Shown here: positions 21,945 through 29,630 of the stretch, piece after piece
Layout: each line of letters opens with the position of its first letter
Numbering within the stretch: position 1 is the stretch's first letter
Source of the DNA: Candidatus Auribacterota bacterium
GTDB taxonomy: Bacteria > Auribacterota > Tritonobacteria > UBA1439
Direction of reading: 5' to 3'
NCBI GenBank assembly: GCA_026392015.1
Contig: JAPLCW010000177.1
Span: forward strand, 1 to 40,826
Length of the DNA: 40,826 nt
Program-made: the position numbers and the translations under genes
The notes under the pieces: model-generated
Told to the model about the DNA's origin: nothing
Databases searched by the model: none
What the model saw: the letters and a program-made list of their open reading frames with translations, nothing else

Positions 21945-24176
21945 ATGAGGAAGGGAATTCTCTGCGGAGCGCTGGTGCTCATCTGCGCCGGGTGCATCAC
22001 GACGGGGCGCGTCCCCCGCGCCGTCTCCGTGGAGCAGATCAGGAAGCTCGACGGGCAGCTGACCGCCGCGGAGCGCGTGTGGGTGGAGTCGATCGATGAT
22101 CCGTGGACCGAGCCGGATATGAGGCGCCACTACCACTCCATGCAGGACCTCTGCAGGGAATGCGCGGGTGGGAGGGAAGGGTTTGAGACGATCGAGGAGA
22201 AACAGCTGTGTGACAGGGTCCGAGATCCCTATGATATCTATTTCAACAACCTCTACGTAAGGGTGAACAACCTCGAGAAGCAGATCGAGATCAAGGAGCG
22301 ACTCGAGGCAGGCGAATCCGGCACTGTCGCGTACGAGTACCGGCAGAGACCATCGAAAGAGAACCTCGCGAGACTTCACAGGATCTTCGACCAGGTACAT
22401 CACTACTATGTCGGATGGCCTTACACCTGGACTCGGTATATCAACAAATACCCGTTCCAGAAGGCGCGTGACGAGCATTTCAGAAAGGCGTTTCTCGACC
22501 GCGACAGGGAATACCTCCAACTCGTTTCGCAGGCGGGATCTGATCCTCAGGATCTGATACAGGCTCGAAGGAGAGCGGAGTTCGAATTCGGGAGACTCAA
22601 GGAGGAGTATGCCATCAATGACCTGCCACACGCAGGCGAGGTGAACGCCTTCTATAGGGCTCGGAGTCTCGATGAGTACCACCGTTTCGGCGAAGAAGAA
22701 AAGGCCCTCGATGAAAAGAGGAAACGCGAGGGGAGAAAAAAAGAGGTCGCCATCTTCGTCCATGGCTTGAGCGAGAGCCGGGCTTCCTGGGGGAAATTTC
22801 CCGAGCTCCTCTCGCGCGAAGATGTGGTCAACGGCGACATCAAGGACAGGTACTTCAAGGCATATGTGTTCTCCTATGCCACGGTAGAGGATTCCAAGAG
22901 CGTCGAGGGCTTTAAGAAAGAACTCGATGGTTTCATCAGGGATATTTTGCGCGATGAGCACGTCGAGAAGGTTCACCTGATCGGCCATAGTTTCGGGGCC
23001 GTCCTCTGCCTGAAGTATCTCATCTATCAAAATGATGCGACCCTGGAAGGGGTGAACCGTGAAAATCCGAGCGCGGTGGCTGAAGCGCTCGTCAAGGGCT
23101 ACGGGGAGGAGAAGATCCACCAGACGGTTGAGAGTTTTATGTCAATTGCCGGTTCTCTCTCCGGGAGCGAGATCGCGAACATCGCGGGCGACCAGTTCAT
23201 ACCCAGAGAGCAACTCTTTCGCAGAAATCTTCCGATCTTCCGCGGAGGCGTCCCTGGTTATGGCGATATCCAAGTGCGGGAGAATCAGTTGGGGAGTGCT
23301 GTGAACCTCAGCTCATTCCGCAGACTTGACATCGAATGCATCCTCTCGCCATTAGACCTTTTGAAGTTTCTGCCCGACGATGCGAGGAGTACGGCAGAAG
23401 GCGCGACCGATGAACTCCGCTCCGGCAATATCTCCACCCTCTGTGTGGTCGGAGATCCGGTCAAGCTCCGATCGTTTTTGCACAAGGAGGGTTATCTCAA
23501 AGCGAGGAAGTTTTTGAAATTCGGTATGGATGGTTTATTCAAGGCCCTCAACTCGTTCAAGCGAGAAGAGGATGACGGCCTGGTGAAGAGTTACAGCGCC
23601 AATATCAACCACACCTACCTTCTCGCCTCCGGAGAGGATATCGGATACCGGGGAGCGAGTGTGAGGTACACGAACTACGAGCACTTCAGCAGCTGTAATG
23701 TCGGCTCACGGGAACACCTTGTCTACCGGTATGTCGTTTCGTTCCTGACCGGCCGGCTCCTCCCTCAGATGCAGAAGGGCCGTTACCATATCGATCTCTT
23801 CGGGATGATGCTGAGGGTATTTCCCGACGCAGTGAATCCGCAGGAGAATCCCGACGCGTATTTCATGCCGGAGGAGCGTGTTGTCTACCTCAAGGATACG
23901 AAGCTGGTTCTGCCCGCGCTCACGATTGAGATGGTGGCGCCGGGGAAAGATGCGGAGGGGGTAGCCTCAAGAAATAGTTTGCTGGGTCAAACGCAGTGGA
24001 ACCGGCTGACGGGCGTCTGTCTCTATGAGGGGAGGGTGAAAGATGCGTCGCGGCCTGCTTCGGTGAGCGTTCGATTGCGCGCGGAGGGGTACCAGGATAC
24101 GCTGCTCACTGTTCCCGTTCGGGCCGGCGAGGTGAGCTACGCAGTCAATGTGAAGTTGGGGAAGGCGGCCCGTTGA
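21945..24176 (+). CDS. Alpha/beta-hydrolase-fold lipoprotein
   Basis: A 743-residue lipoprotein: the signal peptide MRKGILCGALVLICAGC has its lipobox Cys at residue 17. Residues of about 20-265 are charged and helical with no recognised domain. From about 266 an alpha/beta-hydrolase domain begins (VAIFVHGLSES as oxyanion loop), with the nucleophile elbow LIGHSFGAVL near residue 348 as in lipases and esterases. A later NINHTYLL may hold the catalytic His. The C-terminal ~100 residues look beta-rich. It probably acts on lipids or esters at the envelope; the substrate is unknown. The start is supported by the signal peptide; there is no ribosome site, see the promoter at 21927. Confidence 0.8.
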   Translation: MRKGILCGALVLICAGCITTGRVPRAVSVEQIRKLDGQLTAAERVWVESIDDPWTEPDMRRHYHSMQDLCRECAGGREGFETIEEKQLCDRVRDPYDIYFNNLYVRVNNLEKQIEIKERLEAGESGTVAYEYRQRPSKENLARLHRIFDQVHHYYVGWPYTWTRYINKYPFQKARDEHFRKAFLDRDREYLQLVSQAGSDPQDLIQARRRAEFEFGRLKEEYAINDLPHAGEVNAFYRARSLDEYHRFGEEEKALDEKRKREGRKKEVAIFVHGLSESRASWGKFPELLSREDVVNGDIKDRYFKAYVFSYATVEDSKSVEGFKKELDGFIRDILRDEHVEKVHLIGHSFGAVLCLKYLIYQNDATLEGVNRENPSAVAEALVKGYGEEKIHQTVESFMSIAGSLSGSEIANIAGDQFIPREQLFRRNLPIFRGGVPGYGDIQVRENQLGSAVNLSSFRRLDIECILSPLDLLKFLPDDARSTAEGATDELRSGNISTLCVVGDPVKLRSFLHKEGYLKARKFLKFGMDGLFKALNSFKREEDDGLVKSYSANINHTYLLASGEDIGYRGASVRYTNYEHFSSCNVGSREHLVYRYVVSFLTGRLLPQMQKGRYHIDLFGMMLRVFPDAVNPQENPDAYFMPEERVVYLKDTKLVLPALTIEMVAPGKDAEGVASRNSLLGQTQWNRLTGVCLYEGRVKDASRPASVSVRLRAEGYQDTLLTVPVRAGEVSYAVNVKLGKAAR

Positions 24177-24414
24177 AGATATTCTCTCGCTGCCCGGAGG
24201 TTTTGATGGAGCGTGAGATCAACAGCTGATCGGATTGGTCTATATCCGCAGCCCCAAGAGCGCGGCAAAGAATATCAGGTCAGCCACAGAAAACTTGTCC
24301 CAATCAAAGGCGAAGGATAGGCTAAAATAGAACTGTTGCGAAGCAATTCCGGAGGCATGGGAGAATCGCGCGGCAGCCGCTGATGGACCTCACAATGCCA
24401 TAGGAGAACGCAGA

Positions 24415-25002
24415 ATGAGTCGCACAGGATTTCTCTTGAGGTTCCTTAAGAATCCGAAACAGATAGGGTCGGTGACCCCCAGCAGCCGCTGGCTCTGCCG
24501 AAGACTGCTGACATATGCGGACCTCGCGCATGCCAAATGCGTCGTTGAGTTCGGTCCCGGGACTGCGTGTCTCACTCAGATGATCCTCGATAGACTCTCC
24601 TTGTCCGCCTCACTCGTCGCGTTCGAGGTTAACTATGAATTTGTCCATGACCTCAGGAAGAAGATACCCCACTCGGGGCTCCTTGTGGTGCATGATAGCG
24701 CAGAGAAGCTGGAGAAGTATTTGAAGGCATATGGACACAGCGGCGCCGACTATATATTTTCCGGCCTTCCGTTCACTACCCTTCCCCCCAGAATCAGGGT
24801 ACGGATCCTCCGCGCGGCAAACCGCGCCCTGAAAAACGGCGGGAAATTTATCGCCTACCAATACTCGCTCTACTTGCTCAGGCTCCTCCGCGTGATCTTC
24901 GGCGATGTAAGGGTGGTTTTTGAGCCGCGGAACATTCCCCCCGCCTTCTGTTTCATATGCTCCAAGCGCATCACGCGGAAAAAGCGGAAGGTGAAGAGAT
25001 GA
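24415..25002 (+). CDS. SAM-dependent methyltransferase, phospholipid N-methyltransferase-like
   Basis: A 195-residue cytoplasmic or membrane-associated Rossmann methyltransferase. Motif I is VVEFGPGTACLTQ (about 43-55), motif II the acidic end of LVAFEVN, and motif IV is YIFSGLPFTTLP, the SGLP form typical of the PmtA/COG3963 group rather than the NPPY form of nucleic-acid enzymes. FLLRFLKNPKQIGSVTPSSR at the N terminus also fits that group. AGGAGA precedes ATG 24415. Its stop overlaps the start of murI (ATGA at 24999). Phosphatidylethanolamine methylation is the likely reaction by family, not proven. Confidence 0.82.
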   Translation: MSRTGFLLRFLKNPKQIGSVTPSSRWLCRRLLTYADLAHAKCVVEFGPGTACLTQMILDRLSLSASLVAFEVNYEFVHDLRKKIPHSGLLVVHDSAEKLEKYLKAYGHSGADYIFSGLPFTTLPPRIRVRILRAANRALKNGGKFIAYQYSLYLLRLLRVIFGDVRVVFEPRNIPPAFCFICSKRITRKKRKVKR

Positions 25003-25793
25003 AGGGGACGATCGGCGTTTTTGATTCGGGCCTGGGCGGGCTCACGGTCGTGCGGCATTTGCGCAGGCTCTTGCCGGGAGCGGATATCGTCTATTTCGGC
25101 GACACGGCGCGCCTCCCCTACGGCAGCAAGTCTCCTGAAACTGTCATTCGGTTTTCACGGGAGAACTGCGAGTTCCTCCTCTCGCACAACGTCGCGATGA
25201 TCATCGTCGCATGCAACACATCCTCGGCCATCGCCCTCGACACACTCAGGCGGGAATATAAGATTCAGATCCACGGGGTGGTCGCTCCCGGGGCGCGAAG
25301 GGCGGCTGACCTCACGCGGAATCGGATGATCGGCGTGATCGGGACACACGCGACCATACGGAGTCGGGCATACGACCGGGAGTTCGCAAAAATGGGGGGA
25401 TCGATTAAGGTGGTGAGCAGGGCGTGTCCGCTCTTTGTCCCGCTTGCCGAAGAGGGCTGGCTCGACAGGCCTGCGACTGTTGAGATTGCCCGGGAGTATC
25501 TCCTCCCTCTCAAGGAAGAGGGGATCGACGTCCTTGTTCTGGGATGTACGCACTATCCCATTTTAACCCAAACAGTGCGGCGTGTACTCGGGGAGGGCAT
25601 CAGTCTGGTCGATTCAGGGCTGAGTTGCGCCGAGGCTGTACGCGATCAGATCGGAGATGGGGAGAGAGGGGTGGAGGGGGGGCGGGTGAGATATTTTGTG
25701 ACCGATATGCCGGAGCGTTTCAAGGAGATCGGCAGGATTTTTATGGGGGAGGAAATAGCCGAGGTGAGCGTCGTCCATCCGCGCGCAGGATAA
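24999..25793 (+). CDS. murI: Glutamate racemase MurI
   Basis: A 264-residue enzyme that interconverts L- and D-glutamate for peptidoglycan. It has the N-terminal FDSGLGGLTVV motif and the two catalytic cysteines in ACNTSSA (Cys72) and GCTHYPIL (Cys183), and normal family length. The start at ATG 24999 overlaps the methyltransferase stop and has GGAAGGTGAAGAG upstream inside that gene. The in-frame extension to 24957 is an off-frame reading of the methyltransferase. It shows that the organism makes a peptidoglycan wall. Confidence 0.95.
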   Translation: MKGTIGVFDSGLGGLTVVRHLRRLLPGADIVYFGDTARLPYGSKSPETVIRFSRENCEFLLSHNVAMIIVACNTSSAIALDTLRREYKIQIHGVVAPGARRAADLTRNRMIGVIGTHATIRSRAYDREFAKMGGSIKVVSRACPLFVPLAEEGWLDRPATVEIAREYLLPLKEEGIDVLVLGCTHYPILTQTVRRVLGEGISLVDSGLSCAEAVRDQIGDGERGVEGGRVRYFVTDMPERFKEIGRIFMGEEIAEVSVVHPRAG

Positions 25794-25844
25794 TCTGTAC
25801 ATGACCATAGTGAATGGGATCTATTCACCTGCTTTTAGTGTTTT

Positions 25845-25931
25845 AACCGCGGATTGGGCAGATTGCGCGGATTATTATGGGTAATCCGTGAAATCCCTGC
25901 CTGCCGGCAGGCAGGCGCGAAATCCGCGGTT
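25845..25931. repeat. CCGCGGATT palindrome with nested CCTGCCTGCC palindrome
   Basis: The outer arms are AACCGCGGATTGGGCAGATT and CGCGAAATCCGCGGTT. Inside, CCTGCCTGCCGGCAGGCAGG is a perfect 20-bp palindrome. Confidence 0.8.
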
Positions 25932-25982
25932 GCATTTGTGAAGCCGTTAAGACTGATCTTTTAGTAGTCTGATAGATAATCT

Positions 25983-26215
25983 GGCCCTCTTTCGTTTTGT
26001 GTGAGTAACTCACGTTACCCCTCCCCCCTTCGAAGGGGGGAGGTAAGGAGGGGGGTTAACTACGGTTAAAAGTTTAAGGTGTAAGGTTAAAAATTCATAT
26101 ACATTAAACCTTACACTTTACACTTTCGGCTGTAGTAAGCACCCCCACCCTGATCCTCCCCCTTCACAGGGGGAGGGAATGATGTTTATTTAGCCACACA
26201 AAATGGAAGAAAACT
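25983..26215. mobile_element. 233-bp mini-element (GGTTCTCTTCCG family) with target duplication and nested repeat
   Basis: The ends read GGCCCTCTTTCGTTTTGTGT (left) and, reversed, AGTTTTCTTCCATTTTGTGT (right). Flanking 8-mers are GATAATCT (25975-25982) and AATAATCT (26216-26223), 7 of 8 identical. The element is in inverse orientation to the copy at 17988 and shares its CCCTCCCCC hairpins. Its middle contains an AAAGTTTAAGGTGTAAGG palindrome (26066-26138) in place of the unrelated middle of the other copy. Confidence 0.82.
26066..26138. repeat. AAAGTTTAAGGTGTAAGG palindrome nested in the mini-element
   Basis: AAAAGTTTAAGGTGTAAGGT at the left pairs with AACCTTACACTTTACACTTT at the right, and outer ACTACGG/CTGTAGT also pair loosely. 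Same family as 5501-5606. Confidence 0.75.
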
Positions 26216-26240
26216 AATAATCTAGGTTAGAGAGTCGAAG

Positions 26241-27302
26241 ATGGGAAAATCGGTAGCGCTCGTGAGAGGCGATGACAGGCGCGCGAATGTGCGCAGGGCG
26301 CTCGATCTTATCGGAGACGAGCTCAACGCGCTCCGGTCGGCGCGCAGGGTTCTCATCAAGCCCAATCTCACCGCGACAAAGGTGCGGCATGCGAATACAC
26401 ACCCGGACGCGGTCCGCGGCGTGCTCGATTTCTGCGCAGGCTTTCTCGATGATTTTGACCAGACGCAGTTCACGATCCTGGAGGGGAGCGGGAGCGCGTA
26501 CTACGAGCGCTGTTCGACGCACGATGTCTATGCTGCATTCGGCTACCGTGAGCTCGCGCGCGAATATCGCAATCTGACGCTGCGCGCGCTTGAGGATTAC
26601 CAGGAATTCACCGAACTGGGGGTACGCTCTATTGCCGGGAGCGAGTCCGTGGGGCTTGTGAACTGTCTCCGCGATTTTGATTACAGGATCTCCCTTGCCC
26701 TCCCCAAGACGCACAACTATGCCATTGCCTCGCTCGGCATAAAGAACATGATGGGACTGCTCCGTCAGTGTGACAAGTCGGTGATCCACGGTTTGCGCAC
26801 ACCGAGCGCGCCGAGGGCAAAGACGGTGTTCAGCTATATCCCCACCGCATGGATTGCCTGGGCGAGGCGCAGGGTTCCGAGGCTTGTGAACGCCCTCTTC
26901 GCGCATTCAGTGGCGTATCAGCGCGCGGTGCAGGTGATTCACCACAACGTGGTTACCGTGGCACGGGAGGCGTGGCCCGACCTCGTCGTGATCGACGCGT
27001 GGGAGGGAATGGAGGGGGATGGCCCTGTGGACGGGGATAGGATTGAGGCGAGGGCGGCAATCGCCTCGACTGATGCGGTGAAGGCTGACGGAATTTGCGC
27101 GCGCCTCATGGGATTTGAGCCCGCGGAGATAGGATACCTGTACTATCTGCAACAGGAAGGTCGAGGGAGCTACAGTGTGGAAGGATTGAGGGGGGAGAAG
27201 ATCCCCACGGTCGCGAAGCGTTTCAGGCCTCACCCCAACTATAGTGTGCAGAGGCAATGGGCAGGCAGCGAACAGTCCCACACGCAATGTCATAGAGGAT
27301 AA
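26241..27302 (+). CDS. DUF362 domain-containing protein
   Basis: A 353-residue protein of the DUF362 family: VLIKPNLTA near residue 35, a central block, and [23 protein letters not shown] near residue 150, which together define the family. DUF362 proteins often carry extra ferredoxin cysteines; none of that type is seen here, so this is the cluster-free form. Function is not established. The gene ends 1 bp before the yjbQ-like start and supplies its ribosome site, so the two are co-translated. Confidence 0.85.
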   Translation: MGKSVALVRGDDRRANVRRALDLIGDELNALRSARRVLIKPNLTATKVRHANTHPDAVRGVLDFCAGFLDDFDQTQFTILEGSGSAYYERCSTHDVYAAFGYRELAREYRNLTLRALEDYQEFTELGVRSIAGSESVGLVNCLRDFDYRISLALPKTHNYAIASLGIKNMMGLLRQCDKSVIHGLRTPSAPRAKTVFSYIPTAWIAWARRRVPRLVNALFAHSVAYQRAVQVIHHNVVTVAREAWPDLVVIDAWEGMEGDGPVDGDRIEARAAIASTDAVKADGICARLMGFEPAEIGYLYYLQQEGRGSYSVEGLRGEKIPTVAKRFRPHPNYSVQRQWAGSEQSHTQCHRG

Positions 27303-27303
27303 A

Positions 27304-27726
27304 ATGATGAAATCATTTACCGAACACCTGCCGTTCTGTACGAAGCGCAAGAGAGAGTTCATCAATATTACCCATAAGGTGGAGGAGTGCGTAGAGAGGA
27401 GTGGTATACGGGAGGGGATCTGTCTCGTGAACGCAATGCATATCACCGCGAGCGTATTTATCAATGACAACGAAAGCGGGTTGCACAGCGACTTTGAGCG
27501 ATGGCTTGAGAAGCTCGCCCCCTCTGCGCCTGTATCGCAGTACCTTCACAATGAGACGGGTGAGGATAACGCGGATGCCCATCTGAAAAGAACGGTTATG
27601 GGGAGGGAGGTGGTGGTTGCGGTGACGCAGGGGAAGCTTGATTTCGGGCCATGGGAACAGATATTTTATGGTGAGTTTGACGGCCAGCGCAGAAAGCGTG
27701 TACTGGTGAAGATAATGGGGGAGTAG
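27304..27726 (+). CDS. yjbQ: YjbQ/UPF0047 family protein (secondary thiamine-phosphate synthase type)
   Basis: A 140-residue protein with the UPF0047/TIGR00149 signature: [20 protein letters not shown], a [17 protein letters not shown] segment and [20 protein letters not shown] near the C terminus. Family members show weak thiamine-phosphate synthase activity in E. coli; the physiological role is uncertain. AGAGG (27294-27298) in the tail of the DUF362 gene serves ATG 27304; ATG 27307 is equally possible. Confidence 0.9.
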   Translation: MMKSFTEHLPFCTKRKREFINITHKVEECVERSGIREGICLVNAMHITASVFINDNESGLHSDFERWLEKLAPSAPVSQYLHNETGEDNADAHLKRTVMGREVVVAVTQGKLDFGPWEQIFYGEFDGQRRKRVLVKIMGE

Positions 27727-27741
27727 GATACTACAGAATCC

Positions 27742-27816
27742 AGAAGTCAGAAGTCAGAATACAGGAGGCAGAATATAAAATACGGAATACAGAATTCAGG
27801 AGTCAGAATTCAGAAG
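27742..27816. repeat. Left repeat block of the four-helix-bundle gene
   Basis: Degenerate tandem units (AGAAGTCAGAAGTCAGAATA...) end in a 24-bp segment at 27785-27808 that is the exact reverse complement of 28196-28219. It lies 26-100 bp before the gene start. Confidence 0.8.
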
Positions 27817-27842
27817 ATAGTGATCACAGGGGCAAGAATGAC

Positions 27843-28208
27843 ATGAGAGAACCTGCGCGAAATTTCCAGGATTTGATCGTGTGGCAGAAAGCACATAAAC
27901 TTGTTTTGGCGATATACAGTTTTACCAGCCTTTTCCCAAAAACAGAATTGTATGGATTGGTCTCACAATTTCGCCGAGCTGCAATTTCGGTTCCCGCGAA
28001 TATCGCGGAAGGTTTCAAGAAAAGAGGTAAAGCCGATAAGATAAGATTTATGAATATAGCCCAGGGGTCATTAGAAGAAGTTCGCTATTTTTTGATTCTT
28101 TCGCAGGACTTGCACTACGGCGATTCCTCAGAGCTGATGCCTCAGCTTGAAGAAGTGAGTAGGTTGCTTGAATCATATTCACATAGCATACTGACTTCTG
28201 ACTCCTGA
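27843..28208 (+). CDS. Four-helix-bundle protein, 23S rRNA intervening-sequence type
   Basis: A 121-residue all-helical protein of the TIGR02436 family: FQDLIVWQKAHKL near the start, LYGLVSQFRRAAISVPANIAEG in the middle and a helical C terminus. Relatives are encoded inside 23S rRNA intervening sequences of Leptospira and Coxiella and in many scattered chromosomal loci. Function is unknown, though nucleic-acid contact is suspected. Here it is not in an rRNA gene. Instead it is framed by long inverted repeats, and its last residues (LTSDS, stop) are encoded by the right arm. It looks like a small self-contained cassette. Confidence 0.85.
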   Translation: MREPARNFQDLIVWQKAHKLVLAIYSFTSLFPKTELYGLVSQFRRAAISVPANIAEGFKKRGKADKIRFMNIAQGSLEEVRYFLILSQDLHYGDSSELMPQLEEVSRLLESYSHSILTSDS

Positions 28209-28221
28209 ATTCTGTATTCTA
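28191..28221. repeat. Right inverted-repeat arm of the four-helix-bundle gene
   Basis: The segment 28196-28219 is a perfect 24-bp reverse complement of 27785-27808. Together the arms could fold into a stem with the gene in the loop. Confidence 0.85.
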
Positions 28222-28240
28222 ATTAGAAAAGGTTCTTCCC

Positions 28241-28759
28241 ATGCTCACCATTAAGCTCGGCGATATCACGAAGGAAAAAGTTGATGCGATCGTCAATGCC
28301 GCAAACACCGGTTTGCGAGGCGGTGGGGGAGTGGACGGAGCGATTCATCACGCTGCGGGTCCCTCGGTCATGGAGGAGTGCGGAAAGATCGGAGGTTGTC
28401 CCACAGGGCAAGCGGTGATCACAGGCGCGGGGAAACTCAAGGCTAAGAAGATCATTCACACTGTCGGCCCGGTATGGCGCGGTGGCGGAAAAAGGGAGCC
28501 GGAGTTGTTGAAGGCGGCATATGAAAATAGTTTTCTCCTCGCAAAGAAGAACGGAGTGAAGAGCATCGCCTTTCCCGCGATAAGTACGGGTGTCTATGGC
28601 TATCCCCTTGAGGAAGCAACGCGGATTGCGCTCGCTGCCGGAATAAATTTCGAAGCGGAGTTTGACGAGATACGGTACATCTGCTTCTCTGAACGGGATC
28701 TCGGGGTGTACACCGGAATCCGGGAAGAGTTGCGGAAAAAGAGAACCGAAGGCCCCTGA
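28241..28759 (+). CDS. Macro domain protein (O-acetyl-ADP-ribose deacetylase type)
   Basis: A 172-residue single macro domain. The MacroD-type motifs are clear: VDAIVNAANTGLRGGGGVDG (about 14-33), AIHHAAG, and the phosphate loop PAISTGVYGYP (about 112-122). Such proteins bind ADP-ribose and remove it from O-acetyl-ADP-ribose or from modified proteins and nucleic acids. It stands alone between the four-helix-bundle cassette and the convergent histone-like gene. No ADP-ribosyltransferase is seen nearby, so a toxin-antitoxin role is not supported. Confidence 0.93.
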   Translation: MLTIKLGDITKEKVDAIVNAANTGLRGGGGVDGAIHHAAGPSVMEECGKIGGCPTGQAVITGAGKLKAKKIIHTVGPVWRGGGKREPELLKAAYENSFLLAKKNGVKSIAFPAISTGVYGYPLEEATRIALAAGINFEAEFDEIRYICFSERDLGVYTGIREELRKKRTEGP

Positions 28760-28851
28760 CATAACCGGACAGCATGTCTCCCTCTCCTTCGTCGTGGCGG
28801 AGGGGCAGTCTCTTTGAATGTGCAGCGGATGCTGGGGGATGGGCTGAATGC

Positions 28852-28887
28852 AAAAAGAGCGAGGTGATGGAATTCATCGCCTCGCTC
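28852..28887 (-). terminator. Rho-independent terminator of the histone-like gene
   Basis: On the - strand a 13-bp stem (GAGCGAGGCGATG / CATCACCTCGCTC, one G-U pair) with a short AATTC loop is followed by five T (AAAAA at 28852-28856 on +). It lies 24 bp after the stop codon. Confidence 0.85.
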
Positions 28888-28911
28888 TTTAAGTTATTTC
28901 TGTGGGCGGAA

Positions 28912-29088
28912 TTAAATATCCTGTGCCTTGACGGTCTTACGGCCGTTCGCGTGAGTCCGCTTGATCGCGGCATCGAGTATACAGCGGATACGGCCGCTCA
29001 ACTCATCGATACTCTCCGCTGCGGTGTTGCATCCCTTCGATTTGACGTACGCCTTGACCTTGCTTACAACCACGAGCGCTTCAGCCAT
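28912..29088 (-). CDS. Bacterial histone-fold protein (58 aa)
   Basis: A 58-residue basic protein beginning MAEALVVVSKVKAYVKSKGC and ending GRKTVKAQDI. The layout (short helix with VVSKVKAYVKSKG, long central helix with ELSGRIRCILDAAIKRTHANG, then RKTVKAQDI) is that of a single histone fold. The closing R-K-T-V-K/D-I motif is the archaeal-histone loop 2 signature, and the start resembles bacterial histones of the Bdellovibrio HBb type. It probably binds DNA as a dimer. An excellent Shine-Dalgarno (AGGAGG, 29094-29099) precedes ATG 29088, and a strong terminator follows. It is convergent with the macro-domain gene. It has no tail extensions. Confidence 0.85.
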   Translation of the reverse strand: MAEALVVVSKVKAYVKSKGCNTAAESIDELSGRIRCILDAAIKRTHANGRKTVKAQDI

Positions 29089-29630
29089 TGTTCCCTCCTA
29101 TGGTTTTGTGAATCGGGTAACAATCCTCCACCGCCCTCACCGTGAAGGTGGTTCCGTCAAACAATTGTTATTGTACGAAAACATATTTCCGAGTGCCAGA
29201 GAATAATCAAAGATAATGCGATGGGCAAGTTACGAGAAGTCTGCTGACTTTGTTCGGATATACAGTTTTTATTATAACCACGGATAAACACGAATCAACA
29301 CTGTGGGAGCGGCTTCCAGCCGCGATAATCGGGGCAAGATGCCCCTCCCACAATTGAATAAGGTGAAGACAATCTGTGTTCATCAGTGGTTAATATATAC
29401 CCCTGTGTTGCTGATGCCTTGCAAAAGGCTATAGTGGGGGCGGTCTTAGAGGAGTATCCCCTTGCTCTGGCCGCCCGCCCGATATCGCGGCAAGATGTTG
29501 CTCCCACATAGATGTTTGGGATTTGGGATTTTTCGGGGGCCGTCCCGCCCCGCCGCTCCCACACCCGTTGAGGCAAGAGAGGAGCAAAGGGGGGGATGAC
29601 AGGGGAAATGAACACTCCTCCTCACAACCG
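29089..29630. other. 542-bp gap: histone-gene leader plus composite repeat
   Basis: 29089-29240 is the upstream region of the histone-like gene and includes a CCACC...GGTGG stem and an AACAATTGTT palindrome; I could not fix a promoter. 29243-29420 is a CCACGGATAAAC composite repeat. A further GTGGGGGCGG...GCTCCCAC stretch follows to about 29513. No gene is seen. Confidence 0.65.
29243..29420. repeat. CCACGGATAAACACG composite with nested GTGGGAGCGGC palindrome (unoccupied site)
   Basis: It carries the flank CTGACTTTGTTCGGATATAC, outer arms ATTATAACCACGGATAAACA / CATCAGTGGTTAATAT, an inner TGTGGGAGCGGCTTCC...CTCCCACA palindrome, and a right flank shared with 18326-18355. A second degraded GTGGGGGCGG copy follows at 29432-29513. 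Confidence 0.8.

Larger units (their letters stand above)
25794..26240. other. 447-bp gap with a CCGCGGATT palindrome and a mini-transposon
   Basis: It holds a nested palindrome (25845-25931) and a 233-bp mini-element with target duplication (25983-26215), itself containing another repeat. No gene is seen. Confidence 0.8.

Noticed and set aside
21897..23120. - strand open frame (about 407 codons) opposite the hydrolase lipoprotein
   Set aside because: Antisense to a gene with a lipobox and nucleophile elbow; no signal or motif of its own.
28241..29088. Macro-domain gene plus histone-like gene as a toxin-antitoxin pair
   Set aside because: The genes are convergent with separate signals and a terminator between, and no ADP-ribosyltransferase toxin is present.
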